39,454 nucleotides of DNA from Streptosporangiaceae bacterium (GTDB taxonomy: Bacteria > Actinomycetota > Actinomycetes > Streptosporangiales > Streptosporangiaceae), in contig JAICWX010000048.1 in NCBI GenBank assembly GCA_025934635.1, forward strand, positions 1 through 39,454, written 5' to 3'. The notes under the pieces are model-generated. The model saw only the letters and a list, made by a program, of their open reading frames with translations, was not told the DNA's origin and did not search any database. Positions 38,674 through 39,454 of this stretch are shown here, in pieces (positions within the stretch are counted from its first letter, which is position 1; each line of letters starts with the position of its first letter). Position numbers and translations under genes: made by a program.

Positions 38674-39454
38674 GGGTGTTCCTCCTCGTGATACGCGATG
38701 AGCTGGTCGATCCGGGTGAGGGCGTCCAGGCCCGCGGGCGGGCCGTTGCGCATGATGGCCACCGCGAGGCCGGAATCGATGTCGGCGTAGGCGGCGGACC
38801 CGTTCGAGCCGATCATGCCGAACGCGGAGCCGTCGCGTGTTGCCACACCGCCCGGGCGACCTGGGGCGTAGCCGAAGGCCCACCGGGACGGGAAGCCCAT
38901 CACCTCGTCCATCCCGGTGAAGGTTATGGCGGCCATTGCTTTCAGCCGGCGGCTGGAGACGAGTTCCAGGCCGTTTTCGTGGCCGAGCAGGGCGGAGTAC
39001 ATCAGGGCGGCGCCGCGGGCGGTCATCGTGCCGAGGCTCAGGATGTCGGCGGTGAGTACTTGGGGGTTGCGGCCGAGGGCGGCCGGGTCGCGCAGGGCGG
39101 GCGGCATGGCGCGGTCTTGGGGCGAGCCTTTCTCGGGTGCCTCCTTCGGGCCGGTGCTGGCCTGCTGGCGCGCCATCTGGGGCAGGCGGTGTCGGGGGAC
39201 TGCGAAGCAGAGCTCGCCGGTGATGCCGAGCGGGCTGGTGAGGCAGGTGGCGAGGAGCTCGGTCACGGTCTGGCCGGTGGCCCGGCGCATGGTCTCACCT
39301 AGCAGGAAACCCCAGGTCAGCGCGTGGTAGCCGAACCGGGTACCGGGCTCCCACCACGGCTCAGCGGCGGCCAGCCCGGCGCACGTGCGGTCCCAGTCGC
39401 ACAGGTCCTGCGCGGTGGTTTCGGGCGGGAGGCCGGGCAGGCCCGCGGTGTGCA
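38670..39454 (-). CDS. Class C beta-lactamase-like serine hydrolase, C-terminal part
   Basis: The gene runs off the right edge; about 260 residues are visible in frame up to 39454. The visible N-terminal part reads HTAGLPGLPPETTAQDL, typical of EstB/LACTB-like class C enzymes that carry H-T-S/A-G-L, then PWWEPGTRFGYHALTWGFLL, where the Y-x-x motif (YHA, for Y-S-N) contains the general base tyrosine. LSLGTMTARGAALMYSALLG and FGMIGSNGSAAYADIDSGLA follow, with a G-S/T-N-G segment of the H-x-G site. The nucleophile S-x-x-K is upstream of the window. It likely acts on esters or amides rather than antibiotics. First gene of the three-gene unit. Confidence 0.88.
   Translation of the reverse strand, partial: HTAGLPGLPPETTAQDLCDWDRTCAGLAAAEPWWEPGTRFGYHALTWGFLLGETMRRATGQTVTELLATCLTSPLGITGELCFAVPRHRLPQMARQQASTGPKEAPEKGSPQDRAMPPALRDPAALGRNPQVLTADILSLGTMTARGAALMYSALLGHENGLELVSSRRLKAMAAITFTGMDEVMGFPSRWAFGYAPGRPGGVATRDGSAFGMIGSNGSAAYADIDSGLAVAIMRNGPPAGLDALTRIDQLIAYHEEEHP

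Overview
The window is high-GC DNA (roughly 70% or more by eye) from an actinomycete. This rests on the GC-rich codon use, frequent GTG starts, the SigK/RskA pair, an ECF42-type sigma factor with a DGPF protein, roadblock/LC7 and DUF4388-type signalling proteins, a PF04672-type (DUF574) methyltransferase and an SCO6745-like protein. I cannot fix the family or genus. It looks like a chromosomal housekeeping/accessory mosaic: no IS element, phage, CRISPR array, rRNA or tRNA gene was seen.

Layout. 1-5.1 kb: end of an APC permease gene, a CBS/nucleotidyltransferase gene, a decayed stretch (start of a lost gene with a perfect Shine-Dalgarno, an internally deleted TauD-family gene, a copy of a dispersed hairpin repeat), a frameshifted acylphosphatase gene and ackA. 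5.2-7.1 kb: a GT-C type membrane glycosyltransferase and a LysE exporter. 7.2-10.9 kb: a Tat-exported small protein, a DUF4331 protein and a small conserved protein, facing sigK-rskA across a strong terminator. Both transcription units carry the same SigK-like promoter (CCATCC-N15-xCGAAG), so they probably form one regulon. 11-15.3 kb: a YbhN-type membrane protein, an SCO6745-like protein, a second repeat copy and an ECF42 sigma factor overlapping its DGPF partner. 15.3-22.2 kb: a three-domain fusion (aldo/keto reductase, P-loop polynucleotide-kinase-like domain, HAD-like zinc-loop tail), an unknown alpha-helical protein, an ~870-base gene-free stretch, an HExxH protein and a TetR-HTH/helical-repeat fusion. 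The last three genes are the least recognised part of the window.

22.2-27.3 kb: a small Cys/His protein, a methyltransferase and a divergent TetR gene sharing a 45-bp perfect palindrome, a class V aminotransferase translationally coupled to the TetR gene, and glgX. 27.3-29.1 kb: two roadblock-like genes flanking a DUF4388-like gene broken by frameshifts. 29.1-31.2 kb: an NmrA-like oxidoreductase and a TetR regulator around a 32-bp palindrome, plus the third repeat copy. 31.4-36.3 kb: a PF04672-type methyltransferase, EamA and DHFR-like genes divergent from a MocR regulator, and a LysR regulator. 36.4-39.45 kb: two small proteins and a three-gene unit (serine hydrolase, PPOX-family flavoprotein, alpha/beta hydrolase), the first gene cut by the window end.

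Points that stand out: a tandem double-hairpin repeat with an exact 31-nt period at three intergenic sites; a SigK-type promoter pair with a probably leaderless sigK; the fusion enzyme; the HExxH module; and several single-base frameshifts that are either gene decay or consensus errors in the assembly.
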